Source: Takakia lepidozioides (taxonomy: Eukaryota; Streptophyta; Takakiopsida; Takakiales; Takakiaceae). Taken from it: 64,000 bases of DNA. The DNA is taken from positions 72,025,053 to 72,089,052 of the forward strand of contig CM060732.1 of the NCBI GenBank assembly GCA_030704615.1. The letters run 5' to 3'. Each line of letters begins with the position of its first letter. Position 1 is the stretch's first letter. The position numbers and the translations under genes were made by a program. The notes beneath the pieces were generated by a model that was not told the DNA's origin, ran no database searches, and saw nothing but the letters and a program-made list of their open reading frames with translations. Below are positions 45,721-56,743 of the stretch, piece after piece.

Positions 45721-46822
45721 GTGGTTGCCCGAGTCATGTTCAATTGTCGGGGTTTCGTGCACTTCTTGGCCATGTGCCCGGGCTCTCCGCAATTGAAACA
45801 CACTCCATCAAAGGTCGCCTTCTGTCCGCTATAAGCCGCTCCACCCGCTTTTCCTTTTGAAGCACCGGGTGCCGCCTTGACGTGTGAAGGCCCTCCCTTC
45901 GATTTCCACGTGCCATTGTCGCCGCGTGGCCTATCCCACTTCTTTCCGGTCGGAAGGAGTCACCTTCCCGCCGGGTCTTCTTGTGGTTCAGCTCCGTACG
46001 GCCTTGTCTTTCACCCCTAGGGACATCTGAGAAACATTCAGCCCTCTCAATTGCCTCGTTCAAAGTCTTAGGTGGCTTCTCCTCCAACTTCCGCCTGGCC
46101 CATAGGGCCAATCCCGCCACAAAGTTGAAGACCATTTCCGGTTCTGCGATGTCCGCGATTTCGAGCAAAAGCACATTGAAAGCCTGGACATATCCCCGAA
46201 TGTCGTCTGTTTGCTTCAAATTCCTCATCTTGTCCCGGGCAAGCCAGGACGCGTTGAGGGGCACAAATTGTCTCTTCATCAATTCCTTGACCCCACTCCA
46301 GTTCAAGGTTTCCGGGCTTGGACCTCGGTCGTGAAGGCGTTTCTGCCACCATTGTTGAGCATAGCCCCTCAAATAGGTGGGAGTCACTTCCACCCGATCC
46401 TCGTCACTCAACTTGGCCGCCCGGAAGTACTGCTCTAGCTCCAAGAGCCAGGTGTTGAGTGCCTTCCGATTTTGGACGCCCTCGAAGGTGCCGGGTTCCT
46501 TAGGCTTCACCTTAAACTTTGCCTTAGCAGAAGTGGCATTAGCCGCCTTCAACACGTCTTTCAACGTCCCGCCAAACTGCGCCAACAACCCTTCCCAAAA
46601 AGCTGCCGGCATGGGAGACATCTGTTGGTCTGTCGGAGCTCTCAGGGATTCCTCGGGCTCCGACTCCTTGGATTCCTCCCGCTCTTGAGCGGCCTCGTTT
46701 TAAGAAACCTGCGTCGCTTCCTCAAATGGCCGTTTCGGTGACACGACGCCCCCATCGGGCTCACCAGGATCATCATCTTTTGGGCCATTCCGCTTTCGCT
46801 TTGGCTTGCCCGACCCCATGAT
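45720..46822 (-). pseudogene. Gypsy gag (minus), second unit
   Basis: ATG at about 46822 (MGSGKPKRK), a frame break in the Glu-rich region (an in-frame TAA from a T/C change near 46701), then the complete gag core ([34 protein letters not shown]). A second frame break lies near 45941, before the zinc knuckle. It ends at the chimeric junction, like the copy at 25479. Confidence 0.8.
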
Positions 46823-46874
46823 GAGGCCAATCCCAAGGACGATCGCGCACTGAACTCTAAGCTCTGATACCAAG

Positions 46875-47594
46875 TGTCGCGCACCTCACTTCGGTAAGCT
46901 CCCCTTCAAGTCATAGTTACTCGCTTTGATGTGCGCACCTGACTCCCAACCTGGCCGTCGGGCCAACTCGGAGCTTCGGCTGCTCACCGGGACATAACGG
47001 TCCCCCTTTGCTCTCCCACTAAACCCTCCACCTATTTTGGGCCTAGTGGAATTCCCTTTGGTAGATGGCAGTCCGGAACAGCTCCCCACTCTTTGGTCGC
47101 TTTCCGGCTCGCTCGCTTACTCACTAGTTTTTGGTCACCAACGGGCTTGCACCGTTCTCGGGGTCACTACTCCCCTTATATATACTTCTGTAGCTGTCCG
47201 CGGGGGTTTCACAACCAGCCATGCCATTTTATGGCGCACCACCACGAAAACCCTCGACTCCCGGTGATGAGTCGCGGTGAGTCTTGGCCCACTCACCACG
47301 GCCCCTATGGACCGTGATGAGTCCCAAGACTCCCCACGACTCCCACCACGAGGTCTCCGCCCCCATGGTGAGTCCTATGCCACCCCCACTAAGTCCCGCT
47401 AAGCTACCTTGTGGAGCCACCCCCACCGCAACCCGGTGTGCGGGGCTCCACCTAGTGAGCGCCTCCGCCTCCTTGAGTGCCTTGGGCACTCAAGGGTGCT
47501 TCAGCCCCCATACCTATCGCTGCCGCTGCCCCCACCACAGGGGCAGCCCCTCATGTGTCCCGACCCCCTGCCCTCAAGGCAAAGGACTGCGACA
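46875..47594 (-). repeat. Gypsy LTR, minus orientation (copy 2, internal)
   Basis: Bounded by TGTCGCGC and GCGACA on plus. Directly adjacent to the RT coding sequence at 47595. It has a small deletion in the CACCACCCCTTG stretch compared with other copies. Confidence 0.9.
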
Positions 47595-50038
47595 TGCCCC
47601 ATGAACTCCATTTTTGTGACCCCGAATTCGCACTTTGAAGCTTTGGCATACAACTTCCCTTCCCGCAATTTCTGGAACACCCTTTTTAGGTGCTCCAGGT
47701 GCTCTTCCTTTGTTTTCGAGTACACCAGGATGTCGTCGATGTACACGATCACAAAGTCATCCAACCACTCCTGGAAAAGGCTGTTCATTATCGTGCTAAA
47801 GGTCGCCGGTGCGTTGGTGAGCCCAAAAGGCATCACCAAGAACTCATATGAACCATACCTTGTCCTGCACGCGGTCTTCTCCTCGTCTCCTTTTGCCACT
47901 CGAATTTGATGGTAACCGGAGCGCATATTGATCCGGCTGAAATACTTTGCTCCTGCCAACCGATCAAAAAGGTCGTCGTTCTTTGGCAAAAGGTACCAGT
48001 TTTTGATAGTCACGTTATTTAGAGCCTTGTAATCGACACACATCCGCAACGTCCCATCCTTCTTGTCTGCAAATAGCACCGGGGCTCCGTAAGGTGACTT
48101 ACTCGGCCGGATGTACCCCTTTGACATTAGATCCTTGAGCTGAGTCTTCAGCTCGACCAACTCTCTGTGGCTCAACCGGTAGGGCGCCTTGGCAAGCGGC
48201 TCCGATCCTGGTATCACCTCAATCTTGTGGTCAACTCCTCTTCGTGGTGGCAAGCCACTTGGTAAGTCCTTCGGCATCACATCTTGGTATTTCTTCAAAA
48301 TCCCCTTGATCCAATCTGGGCTCGGCTGCCTATCGCCTTCTCCCTTCACTTGTCTTACATAAAGCAAAAACTGGGGCTCGTGTGACTCCTCCACGGCCCA
48401 CTCCCTTGCTGACAGAAAGTTTATTCGCCCTCCCACGGGGTTGGGCGTTTCCGACACTCGTAAAACTTTGCCACCATTCCCACACGGTAGCGTAACTACT
48501 CTCTTGCGGCCATCTATGACCGCTCCGGATCTACTCAAAAAGGTCATCCCCAAAATGAGATCCACTCCATCGATCTCACAAATGGTGAAGTTCTCACGTC
48601 CCTCCCAACTCCCCAGTTGAAGAGGAACATCGATCGTCAACCTCGTCGCCAATTGTGGTTCTTCTTTGGCAGAACGCACCTCAATAGAGGCCCCCACATC
48701 ACTTGTCGGGAGTCCCAGCTTCCGTGCCGTTGCCGGCGTCATGAAGGAGTGCGACGCTCCTGTGTCCACCAACAACGACACGTTAGTTCCGGAGATTATC
48801 CCACTCACAAACATTAACTGACTCCCCTTACGCAAGGCGCCAGTTTTCTGATACAACTCACAAGAGTAGTTGCCTACCTTGCAAGTCTTGGCGACCACTA
48901 CCTCCACCAAATAACTAATGGAATCCTCGGACAACTCCGTGGTTGCCTGAGTCATGTTCAATTGTCGGGGTTTCGCGCACTTTTTTGCCATATGCCCGGG
49001 TTCCCCGCAATTAAAGCACACTCCATCGAAGGTCGCCTTCTGCCCGCCATAAGCCGCCGCACCTGGTTTTCCTTTCGGGGCACCGGGTGTCGTCTTGACG
49101 TGTGAGGGCCCTCCCTTCGATTTCCATGTGCTATTGTCACCGCGTGGCCTATCCCACTTCTTTTCCGGTCGGAAGGAGTCACCCTCCCGCCGGGTCTTCT
49201 TGTGGTTCAGCTCCGTACGGCCTTGTCTTTCGCCCCTAGGGACATCCGAGAAGCATTCAGCCCTCTCAATTGCCTCGTTCAAAGTCTTAGGTGGCTTCTC
49301 TTCCAACTTCCGCCTGGCCCATGGGGCCAGTCCCGCCACAAAGTTGAAGACCATTTCCGGTTCTGCCATGTCCGCGACTTCAAGCAACAGCACATTGAAA
49401 GCCTGAACATATCCCCGAATGTCATCTGTTTGCTTCAAATTTCTCATCTTGTCCCGGGCGAGCCAGGACGCGTTGAGGGGCACAAACTGTCTCTTCATCA
49501 ATTCCTCGAACCCACTCCAGTCCAAGATTTCCGGGTTTGGACCTCGGTCGTGAAGGCGTTTCTGCCACCATTGTTGAGCATAGCCCCTTAAATAGGTGGG
49601 AGCCACTTCCACCCAATCCTCGTCACTCAACTTGGCCGCCCGGAAGTACTGCTCTAGCTTCAAGAGCCAGATGTGGAGTGCCTTCCGATTTTGGACGCCC
49701 TCAAAGGTGCCGGGTTCCTTAGGCTTCACCTTAAACTTTGCCTTAGTGGAAGTAGCATTAGCCGCCTTCAACACGTCTTTCAACGTCCCGCCAAACTGCG
49801 CCAACAACCCTTCCCAAAAGGCTGCTGGTATGGGGGGCATCTGTTGGTCTGTCGGAGCTCTTAGGAATTCCTCGGGCTCCGACTCCTCAGATTCCTCCCG
49901 TTCTTGAGCGGCCTCATTTTCAAAAGCAAGCATCGCTTTCTCAAATGGCCGCTTCGGTGACACGTCGCCCCCATCGGGCCCACCAGGATCATCGTCTTTT
50001 GGGTCGTTCCGCTTTCGCTTTGGTTTGCCCGACCCCAT
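47595..50038 (-). CDS. Ty3/gypsy Gag-Pro-RT polyprotein, C-terminally truncated
   Basis: One uninterrupted frame of about 814 codons from [14 protein letters not shown]. Order: Glu-rich leader, gag core ([17 protein letters not shown]), zinc knuckle [14 protein letters not shown], aspartic protease [20 protein letters not shown], then reverse transcriptase ([40 protein letters not shown]). Motif A reads [11 protein letters not shown] where gypsy elements usually have Asp at the N position, so the RT is probably dead. The frame runs from KMEFMGH straight into the LTR at 47594, with RNase H and integrase missing. Part of a non-autonomous element. Confidence 0.88.
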
Positions 50039-50093
50039 GATGAGGCCAATCCCAAGGACGATCACGTACTGAACTCTAGGCTTTGATACCAAG

Positions 50094-50816
50094 TGTCGCG
50101 CACCTAACTTCGGTAAGCTTCCCTTCAAGTCATAGTTACTCGCTTTGATGCGCGCGCCTAACTCCCAACTTGGCTGCCCGGGCCAACTCGGAGCTTCGGC
50201 TGCTCACCGGGACATAACGGTCCCCCTTTCTTTCCCCGACTGACCCTCCACCGATTTGGGCCTGGTGGAAATTCCCTTTGGTAGATGGCAGTCCGGAATA
50301 GCTCTCCATTCCTTGGTCGCTTTCCGGCTCCGCTTACTCACTAGTTTTTGGTCACCAACGGGCTTGCACCGTTCTCGGGGTTACTACTCCCTATATATAC
50401 TTCTGTGACTGTCCGCGGGGGTTCCACAAACAACACCATCCTTTTATGGCGAACCACCACGAAGACCCTCGATTCCCGGTGATGAGTTGTGGTGAGTCTT
50501 GGCCCACCCACCACGGCCCCATTGGACCGTGATGAGTCCCAAGACTCCCCACGACTCCCACCACAAGGTCTACGCCCCATGATGAGTCTTATGCCACCCC
50601 CACTAAGTCCCACTAAGCTACCACCACCCCTTGTGGAGCCACCCCCACCGCAACCCGGTGTGCGGGGCTCCACCTAGTGAGCGCCTCCGCCTCCTTGAGT
50701 GCCTTGGGCACTCAAGGGTGCTTCAGCCCCCCGTACCTATTGCTGCCACCGCCCCCACCACAGGGGCAGCCCCCCTGCGTCCCGACCCCCTGCCCTCAAG
50801 GCAAAGGGCCGCGACA
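50094..50816 (-). repeat. Gypsy LTR, minus orientation (copy 3, outer)
   Basis: TGTCGCGC/GCGACA ends, with the primer-binding site variant just inside the element at about 50080-50091. Slightly more diverged than the other LTRs. Confidence 0.9.
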
Positions 50817-53788
50817 TCTCCTCTGCGATGGCCTTCATGACAGTTGCCTGCGATTCATGGCGGGGCTGCTGCTCCCCCAAGACATTGCCAGCCGGAACGG
50901 TGTCTGGTGCAGGGGGATCAATGCCACACATGGGATCTGTGTCACACGGGGGCTCCGCGGCGGACAGAGGATCAAGGTCGAGCAGCTTGGCCATGCCCCC
51001 ATTGAGTTTCCCAAGACGTGTTCCACAAGTTTGGACAATTAAACCCTCTGGTACATGTGGCCGCAACATCTTGAACACCTTCACTTGGTGCTTGCATAGG
51101 TTCCCTTCCATGGCGTTAGGGCAGTCACAACAAGCCCACTCGGATGCTGGATTGCATATAGTGTATATAGTGCCTGGAGAAGACATGCTTTTTACCTTCG
51201 CAGGATCCCCCGTGTGCTCGGGCAATTCCATGTTGGATTCTGGTATTTGCCCAACCATCCACACCGCATTTTGCACGAAATGTTCCATCCTAGAGTTGCG
51301 AATGAACCCTTCAGCTTTCAAGGTCGAAATGTACCAGTAATGTGTGAGGAGGCTACTTGTTAGGATGTAGACCAACCAATCCAGTCGACGTCCGTTCATT
51401 TTCTGTCTTGTTTGGGACAAGCGCCTCTTCAGGTTCGCATGGTACGCTTCAATTCCAGCATTCGTATCTTGTCTGGCATGTGGGATATTTCGAGCTCCAA
51501 CAACCCACATGTCCACTTTTGGGATCCACCATTTGTGGATATACAAGAAGAACAGTTTAGTTGCGGGATACTTTGTTTGTAACTCATACAATCTAAACAC
51601 AGCCCAGGCCTACGAAGAGTCACCAATGGGACCACCTTTATTGTACATGATGTCACCCATACCTTGCAAGACATCGGCCCTTAACTAGGCATCCTTGATC
51701 TTCTCGATGGCATTCCTCAGCCAGGCCCTTCGAACATGCCAAAGGCACAGGAAAACCGACACCCCTGGGAACGTATGCCTGAACCATCCACAAAATGGCA
51801 TTAGCAAGGCCACTACAACACCACAACAAGACCACCACAAAATCAGATATAAGTATGAATCTCTGATAAGTGCTCCCTGCTCATGATCCCCTGATCCCCT
51901 TTGACTGAAACCCCTCATGCAGATCCGGTGAAGGCAATGAAAGGGGAATACATGAGCCCTCCTATGGCCAATGAAAGGCCGATAAAAATCACATTGTCGG
52001 ATCAAACATGTGCTAGTCCTGATCTCCTAGTACCCTGAGTGTCCGAAGTCCCTGATCACTGATCCCATAATTGATCCCCTTTCACTGATCCCCCCATGCA
52101 ACCTTGGACTCCTGGACCCTCAATCATTGTCGGATGTGAGATCTGCTGCCCCTGTCTCCTGCTACCCTCCCCTGGTCCCCTGATCCCTGATCCCATAATC
52201 GATCCCCTTTCACTGATCCCCCATGCAACCCTACACTCTTGGCCCCTCTACACGGATCCCCCGGCAGGAAACATTGTGACTGTTCCCCTCTCAGTGCTCC
52301 CCTCATGCAGAAGCAGGCAAGGCAATGGAAGTTCATTGGTAGGGGGGAGGGATTGAGAACAAACCAAATGGCGTTAATCTCAGCATCGGCATCGTCCACA
52401 ATGAATGCGTTGGGACGCCAATCCGGTTGATCGGCCTGGAGCCTTTGACGAAGAGCCAACATCCAACTTGACAAATCGTTGGCATTGTTTCTTGAGATAT
52501 TATGTATGCAACAAGGATGCCGTTCAGCCAAATGTCGAAGACCATAAGAGTATACATGGCATAGTGCACACAAAGACGAAAATGTGCAATGTAAGTACTT
52601 TTGTTTTGAAAATAGGCGAAACATTTTACTGAAATTATTGACAAGAAATCACAGGAGGTGAACCCCGAACCCTGCAACCCCTTCTGTTCTCATTTTAGTA
52701 TTATGTGATCCCCCCTGTGGGCTATGCCATGATCCCCTAGAAGGAGACCATCCCTCCATCATTCCTCTCTATAACCCCCCAAGGCATGCATTTGCTAAGC
52801 TGTCTTCCCTCCTGCCTGCGCACCCTTCACTACAAATCACACAAGTACACGTCATGGTCCCAAAATGGTCCCAACATATACAGAGCAGTACACATAATGG
52901 AGTTTGGCCTATGTGTCTAGTCCCCTAATGGGCTGAGGCAGCCGTGGTGTCGAATCCGATAGGGGGATTAATAGGTCACTGGTGATGACCCAATGTCGTC
53001 ATCCCCTGCACATCGGATAAGGCTATGGTCCCCCTGTGCCCCTGCTCTCCACTGATCCACTGCTCCCCCTCTTGATGGACTCTCCCTGAACGACTTTCTT
53101 CCGTCTCGGCCCTTTGTGGTTGTTGTAAGAAGGCGATGAAGCATCCAACACACACCCTCTCCTGCCGTTCCTTCTCTTCAAAGAATGTTTATTGACATGT
53201 ATTACATTTGTGCGCTTGTCCTCAGGTCCATAAGAACAATGGAACTTGAACAATGATGAGAACTATGTCGGCGGAGTGGAATACTCGGAGCAAAAGAGCA
53301 TAGCATTTTGACAAAATAGAAGAGCAAACAATGCAAACAAGCAGCATGCCATTACAAAGAACACATAGAGACCATCCAGAAACCACAAAGGTGAAGGCGG
53401 ACTTTATCACAACAGAGCAACTATTGGCCCTTGGAGCTAAGAGCTCGCCCTCCTCATGCTTTCCATTTTTAGGCACCGTTCTGTTGAAGTGAGTGGGCGC
53501 CTCTGCCTTTTCTTCCTCCCCTCTCACAAAATCGTCGATCCTGCTCCAAGTAATGACCGCAACATCCATATATACACGATGTCCACCTCCACTTGAAATA
53601 GTTGGAGTCCATATAAGCGACATGTGGTTGAAGGAACCATCCGGGGGGATTGCAATGTGCCACGCACCTATGATAGAAGGAATGACGTGCGCAACTCCGA
53701 AGATCCAGTCATGATGCCCGACACCCTTGCAGGAACAGTACACATCCGCAGACCACACGCGTCCTGCAGAAACAGTACACAACAGCAA
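50817..53788 (-). pseudogene. MULE transposase with SWIM zinc finger (element 2)
   Basis: From right to left on minus: SFNHMSLIWTP ... ITWSRIDDFVRGEE (about 53500-53620), CSYGPEDKRTNV with HKGPRRKK (53100-53250), AERHPCCIHNISRN and DWRPNAFIVDDADAEINAI (about 52375-52540, first DDE region), FPGVSVFLCLWHVRRAWL (about 51710-51780), then DTNAGIEAYHANLKRRLSQT (third acidic residue) and the SWIM finger CDCPNAMEGNLCKHQ (about 51080-51130). The C-terminus is cut by the LTR at 50816. MULE transposases carry out cut-and-paste transposition. Stops and frame changes between blocks indicate introns and decay. No second Asp was placed with certainty. Confidence 0.65.
51880..52340 (-). other. TGATCCCC-rich intron-like stretch in the transposase gene
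   Basis: The plus strand repeats TGATCCCC, TGATCCCA and GATCCCCTTTCACTGATCCC several times. In the transposase sense it reads GGGGATCA. It separates the VDDADAE block from the CLWHVRRAWL block. Further copies lie near 52709 and 52731. Confidence 0.6.
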
Positions 53789-54757
53789 ACTACACGCGCA
53801 AGTGCAGCATACACGCGCGCAAAGAGGATCAAATCTGCAAGTAGCCGGAAACCCTAAATTTCAATACATCCACTCTGTTCATCTCACAGACCAAAATGGC
53901 GGGGGACGTGCATGGCCGTTGGATGGGGGAGGACGACATAGATGAATAGAATGATAGCCACGTGCAAACAGCCCTGACATTTGACACGTGGAAGGGGGAT
54001 CGCTCCCGGGGGGGGGGGGGGGGGGGGGGGGAGGGATGGGGGATCACTCCAGGTGGTGTGGGGGATCAACGGAGAGGGGACCGCCATGGGGGGGGGAACG
54101 ATCACATGTTCCGCCGTTGACGCGCGGGGGGAGGGGGGGGTGTCAAGGGTGGGAAGACACGTGGCATGGCGGCAGCGGGGGATCAACCAGAGGCGGGGGG
54201 AGCGGTGGCTCGGGGATCGGGTCTTGGATGGGACGAGGGGATCGATGGCTATGGAGACCGCCACGTGGTGGTAGAAGACGAGAGGGGGATCAATTCCCGG
54301 TTTGGACGGGGGATCAACTGAGGCGGGGGGTCGCGGCCCGTGGGATCGCCACGACGGGGGATCAAACGAGGGGGGACCGGCGATGGCCCGGGGGGTCGCG
54401 CCTCCGATAGGATCGATGGTTCGGGGTAGCGCCACGTGGCTGGAGATGGGGGTGGGGGATCACTCCGGCACTGGAAGGGGGATCAACCCACTGAGGGGAT
54501 CCAAGGGGGGGCCGCCACGTGACTGGAGATCGGGCGGTGCTGTGGGGCGCCGCGTGGCCAGCGGTCAGGGGTCCCGGGCGGGCGGGCACGGAGGGTCAGG
54601 GGGCGCGGGGAGGGGCGGGGCAAGGGGCGGAGGGGGGTGGGGATGATTTGACATGGGGCGTCCAGCTCGCCGACGAGGCTGCCGGAGCGGGGGTCCGGCT
54701 GTACCTCGCGGACCGTACCCGTCAGCTCACACGCTTGCAATAAAATCAAGCCGCATC
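53789..54757 (+). repeat. GGGGATCA-rich right terminal region of element 2
   Basis: I count eight GGGGATCA on plus between 54040 and 54490, several in the form GGGGGATCAAC, plus related GGGGATCG. A run of 24 G lies at 54008-54031. The outer part (54530-54740) is GC-rich and ends with CTCACACGCTTGC, the complement of a block in the left end of element 1. The glycine-rich open frames are shadows. Confidence 0.6.
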
Positions 54758-56149
54758 CATATTGGGACCGGTTGGCAGGCGGTCGGCTTTCATCCAGACA
54801 TTCCTCACGCAACGACCGAGTTGTCACGCGACGAGAGGTCAGAACACTCCAACTTCATATCCCGTCTATCGCTCGTGGCCACCTTAGTACAAGTGTGTTG
54901 ACGAAGCCACGTGCCAATTGACCGGTTGCGGCTGCCCGAGGTACACTCTGAGCTGCGTACACTTTGAACCTTCTCGCATCCTTTTCTTCACATTCTTCTT
55001 CTTCTTCGCAGGAGACTTTGTGAAGTTGACATGCCGTTTTGATCACGAATTGTGCGTGAGATTGCATACGTGGCTACGGATGTATGTCGAAAGCATTCGC
55101 CACATTGCCCTGCTCACTAGGATACATGGCCCACAGCCCCGCCCGTGTGGGTGTGAGAGAATGTGATGGGGATGCTGCTTAGAGAGCTTGGTGTGTTTCC
55201 TCACCCTCCGCCCTAAGTAGGTGCACTATGCACAGCCCTGCAGCAATTAGCTGCGTCCTTTCCAGCTGTAGCGAATTTGAGGAGTGACTACCAACGTGGG
55301 TTGTGGATAATGGCGAGAGAACTGACGATGCTTGGCCCAGATGGGATGTCTTGCTAATTTATGCAAAGTGGTAAGACATGTCAGGCTTCAGCCCACCGGC
55401 ATGCTTCTTCTCCTCTCTCTTTCCTTGCGAGATACTCCGAGTTCTGGAGCTGTGGAAGAGCCAGTTGACTGATGTGCTTATCTGTGCAACTCATAATTCT
55501 TCGATCTCCACAGCTACCCTCTCATTCTTCTGAAGCGGCATTCCATGGGCGTAAGCGATTCCTGACTGCTCGTATTTACTACTCTCTCTATCTCTCCTTC
55601 ATATCTGTGTTCGGTTTCTGTTGGTGTGAGATTGTGCAACGATATCCGACTGGAGAACACCTACTCTCGACAGTCTTCCAGATCCAAACCTAGCATGTTA
55701 CTCCCTTACAACAGCACTGACTAGGAGAGTCGGAGGTCGTCCATGGAGGACCTCTTCGTCACGATGGGCCTCACTCTAGAGCCATCTGAGCATCTGAGCA
55801 CCCGCCTACTCCAGCAATTACGAACGGGTTGTCACTTTCCCTTCATAGATAAGACCGAAACTCAAAGATACAGATAGACCAGGGTTTTGGATTTTAACTT
55901 CAAGCGCTTGCGAGTATGAAATTGGAAACCTAATCAAGTGAGAGTGTTTTGTTTCTGAGCGACATGGGGTAGTCTGGGCAGTATAGGATGCTGGTTTGGT
56001 GAGTATTGGCAGTAAGATACATCTTAACGATTGGGCAAGATAAGAAACACTGAGAAGCTAGGTGGGCAACAGGGTCCTTACAGTTTCCACCGGTGATAAA
56101 AATATAAACAGATCTGAAAATAGAAATTCACCTTAGAAATCATTGTTAT
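54758..56149. other. No supported gene
   Basis: A C/T-rich tract and AG acceptor at about 54985-55012 is followed by an open frame to 55166 with no recognised domain. The rest shows nothing. Confidence 0.35.
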
Positions 56150-56490
56150 TCCTGGTCATGGAAATTGACGGCCATAGGTAGAATTCTATTGGCTCTTTTC
56201 CAAAGAAATGCACTGATTTTTGCAAAGCGATGCTTGGCCCAGATGTCTTTCCATATTCCATTCCAGCCCTAGATCTGCAAGTCAAGGTTCCACTTTTTCC
56301 AGTTGGAATAGAAATCTGCCACTAGACGCCAAATTCTAGAAGGAAGGTAGCAGATGAACAGACAATGTTCTGTGGTTTCGCTCACACCACAGTTGCATGC
56401 CAAGCACTCAGATTGATCGGAGGCGGAAGTGCGAGGAGCAATTACTGGAGGCACTTTCAAGCACATCATAGCTCTCGCAAGTGAAGGTTG
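56150..56490 (-). pseudogene. Non-LTR retrotransposon 3' coding relic (RT zinc-binding domain)
   Basis: On minus it reads CLACNCGVSETTEHCLFICY with Cys-x2-Cys...His-x4-Cys spacing, then RIWRLVADFY, and in a following segment WNGIWKDIWAKHRFAKISAF. This is the zf-RVT domain common at the end of plant LINE ORF2. A different family from the LINEs at 59-63 kb. Confidence 0.65.
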
Positions 56491-56743
56491 CCGAGCGGAC
56501 CACAGATACAGTCCGAACTAGACACCGAACAGCCCTGAGTGCAGAAGCAGTGGGCAGAGAGGATTACAGTTGCTGACGTATTCTGACATCCTGTTTCAAA
56601 ATTCTTCCAATAGTCATCATGCCTGCAGAACGACGAGAGTAAACTATGATATATTGAGAGAGAGAGAAAAAAAAAAAAAATTCTATCCGAGGGTTTATTC
56701 GTGTAGGACAGGGGTACACTAACATCAGTTCAGGCCTACAAAA

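Larger units (their letters stand above)
45720..50816 (-). mobile_element. Gypsy tandem: LTR - gag-pro-RT - LTR - gag, ending in MULE gene
   Basis: Reading on minus: LTR 50816-50094, gag-pro-RT 50038-47595, LTR 47594-46875, gag 46822 to about 45720, then antisense MULE gene. The middle LTR serves both units. RNase H, integrase and the polypurine tract of the first unit are deleted. The outer LTR abuts the MULE transposase C-terminus at 50817. Confidence 0.8.
41618..54757. mobile_element. MULE-like element 2, same plan as element 1
   Basis: Left GC-rich end at about 41618-41995, zinc-finger/QT-rich gene on plus (42986-45720), gypsy insertion (45720-50816), MULE/SWIM transposase on minus (50817-53788) and a GC-rich right end to about 54757. 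The left end resembles that of element 1 (CTCATTTTtgaATAATtGGG, GGACGAGGGGTCGCC). The right end shares GCAAGCGTGTGAG on minus with the left end of element 1. The ends are more diverged than in element 1, so the boundaries are tentative. Confidence 0.5.

Noticed and set aside
53981-54646. Glycine-rich open frames on plus and proline-rich frames on minus
   Set aside because: Produced by G runs and GGGGATCA repeats; no conserved domain.
54918-55166. Open frame after a strong polypyrimidine-AG site
   Set aside because: No recognisable domain and no upstream exon to join; kept only as a note.
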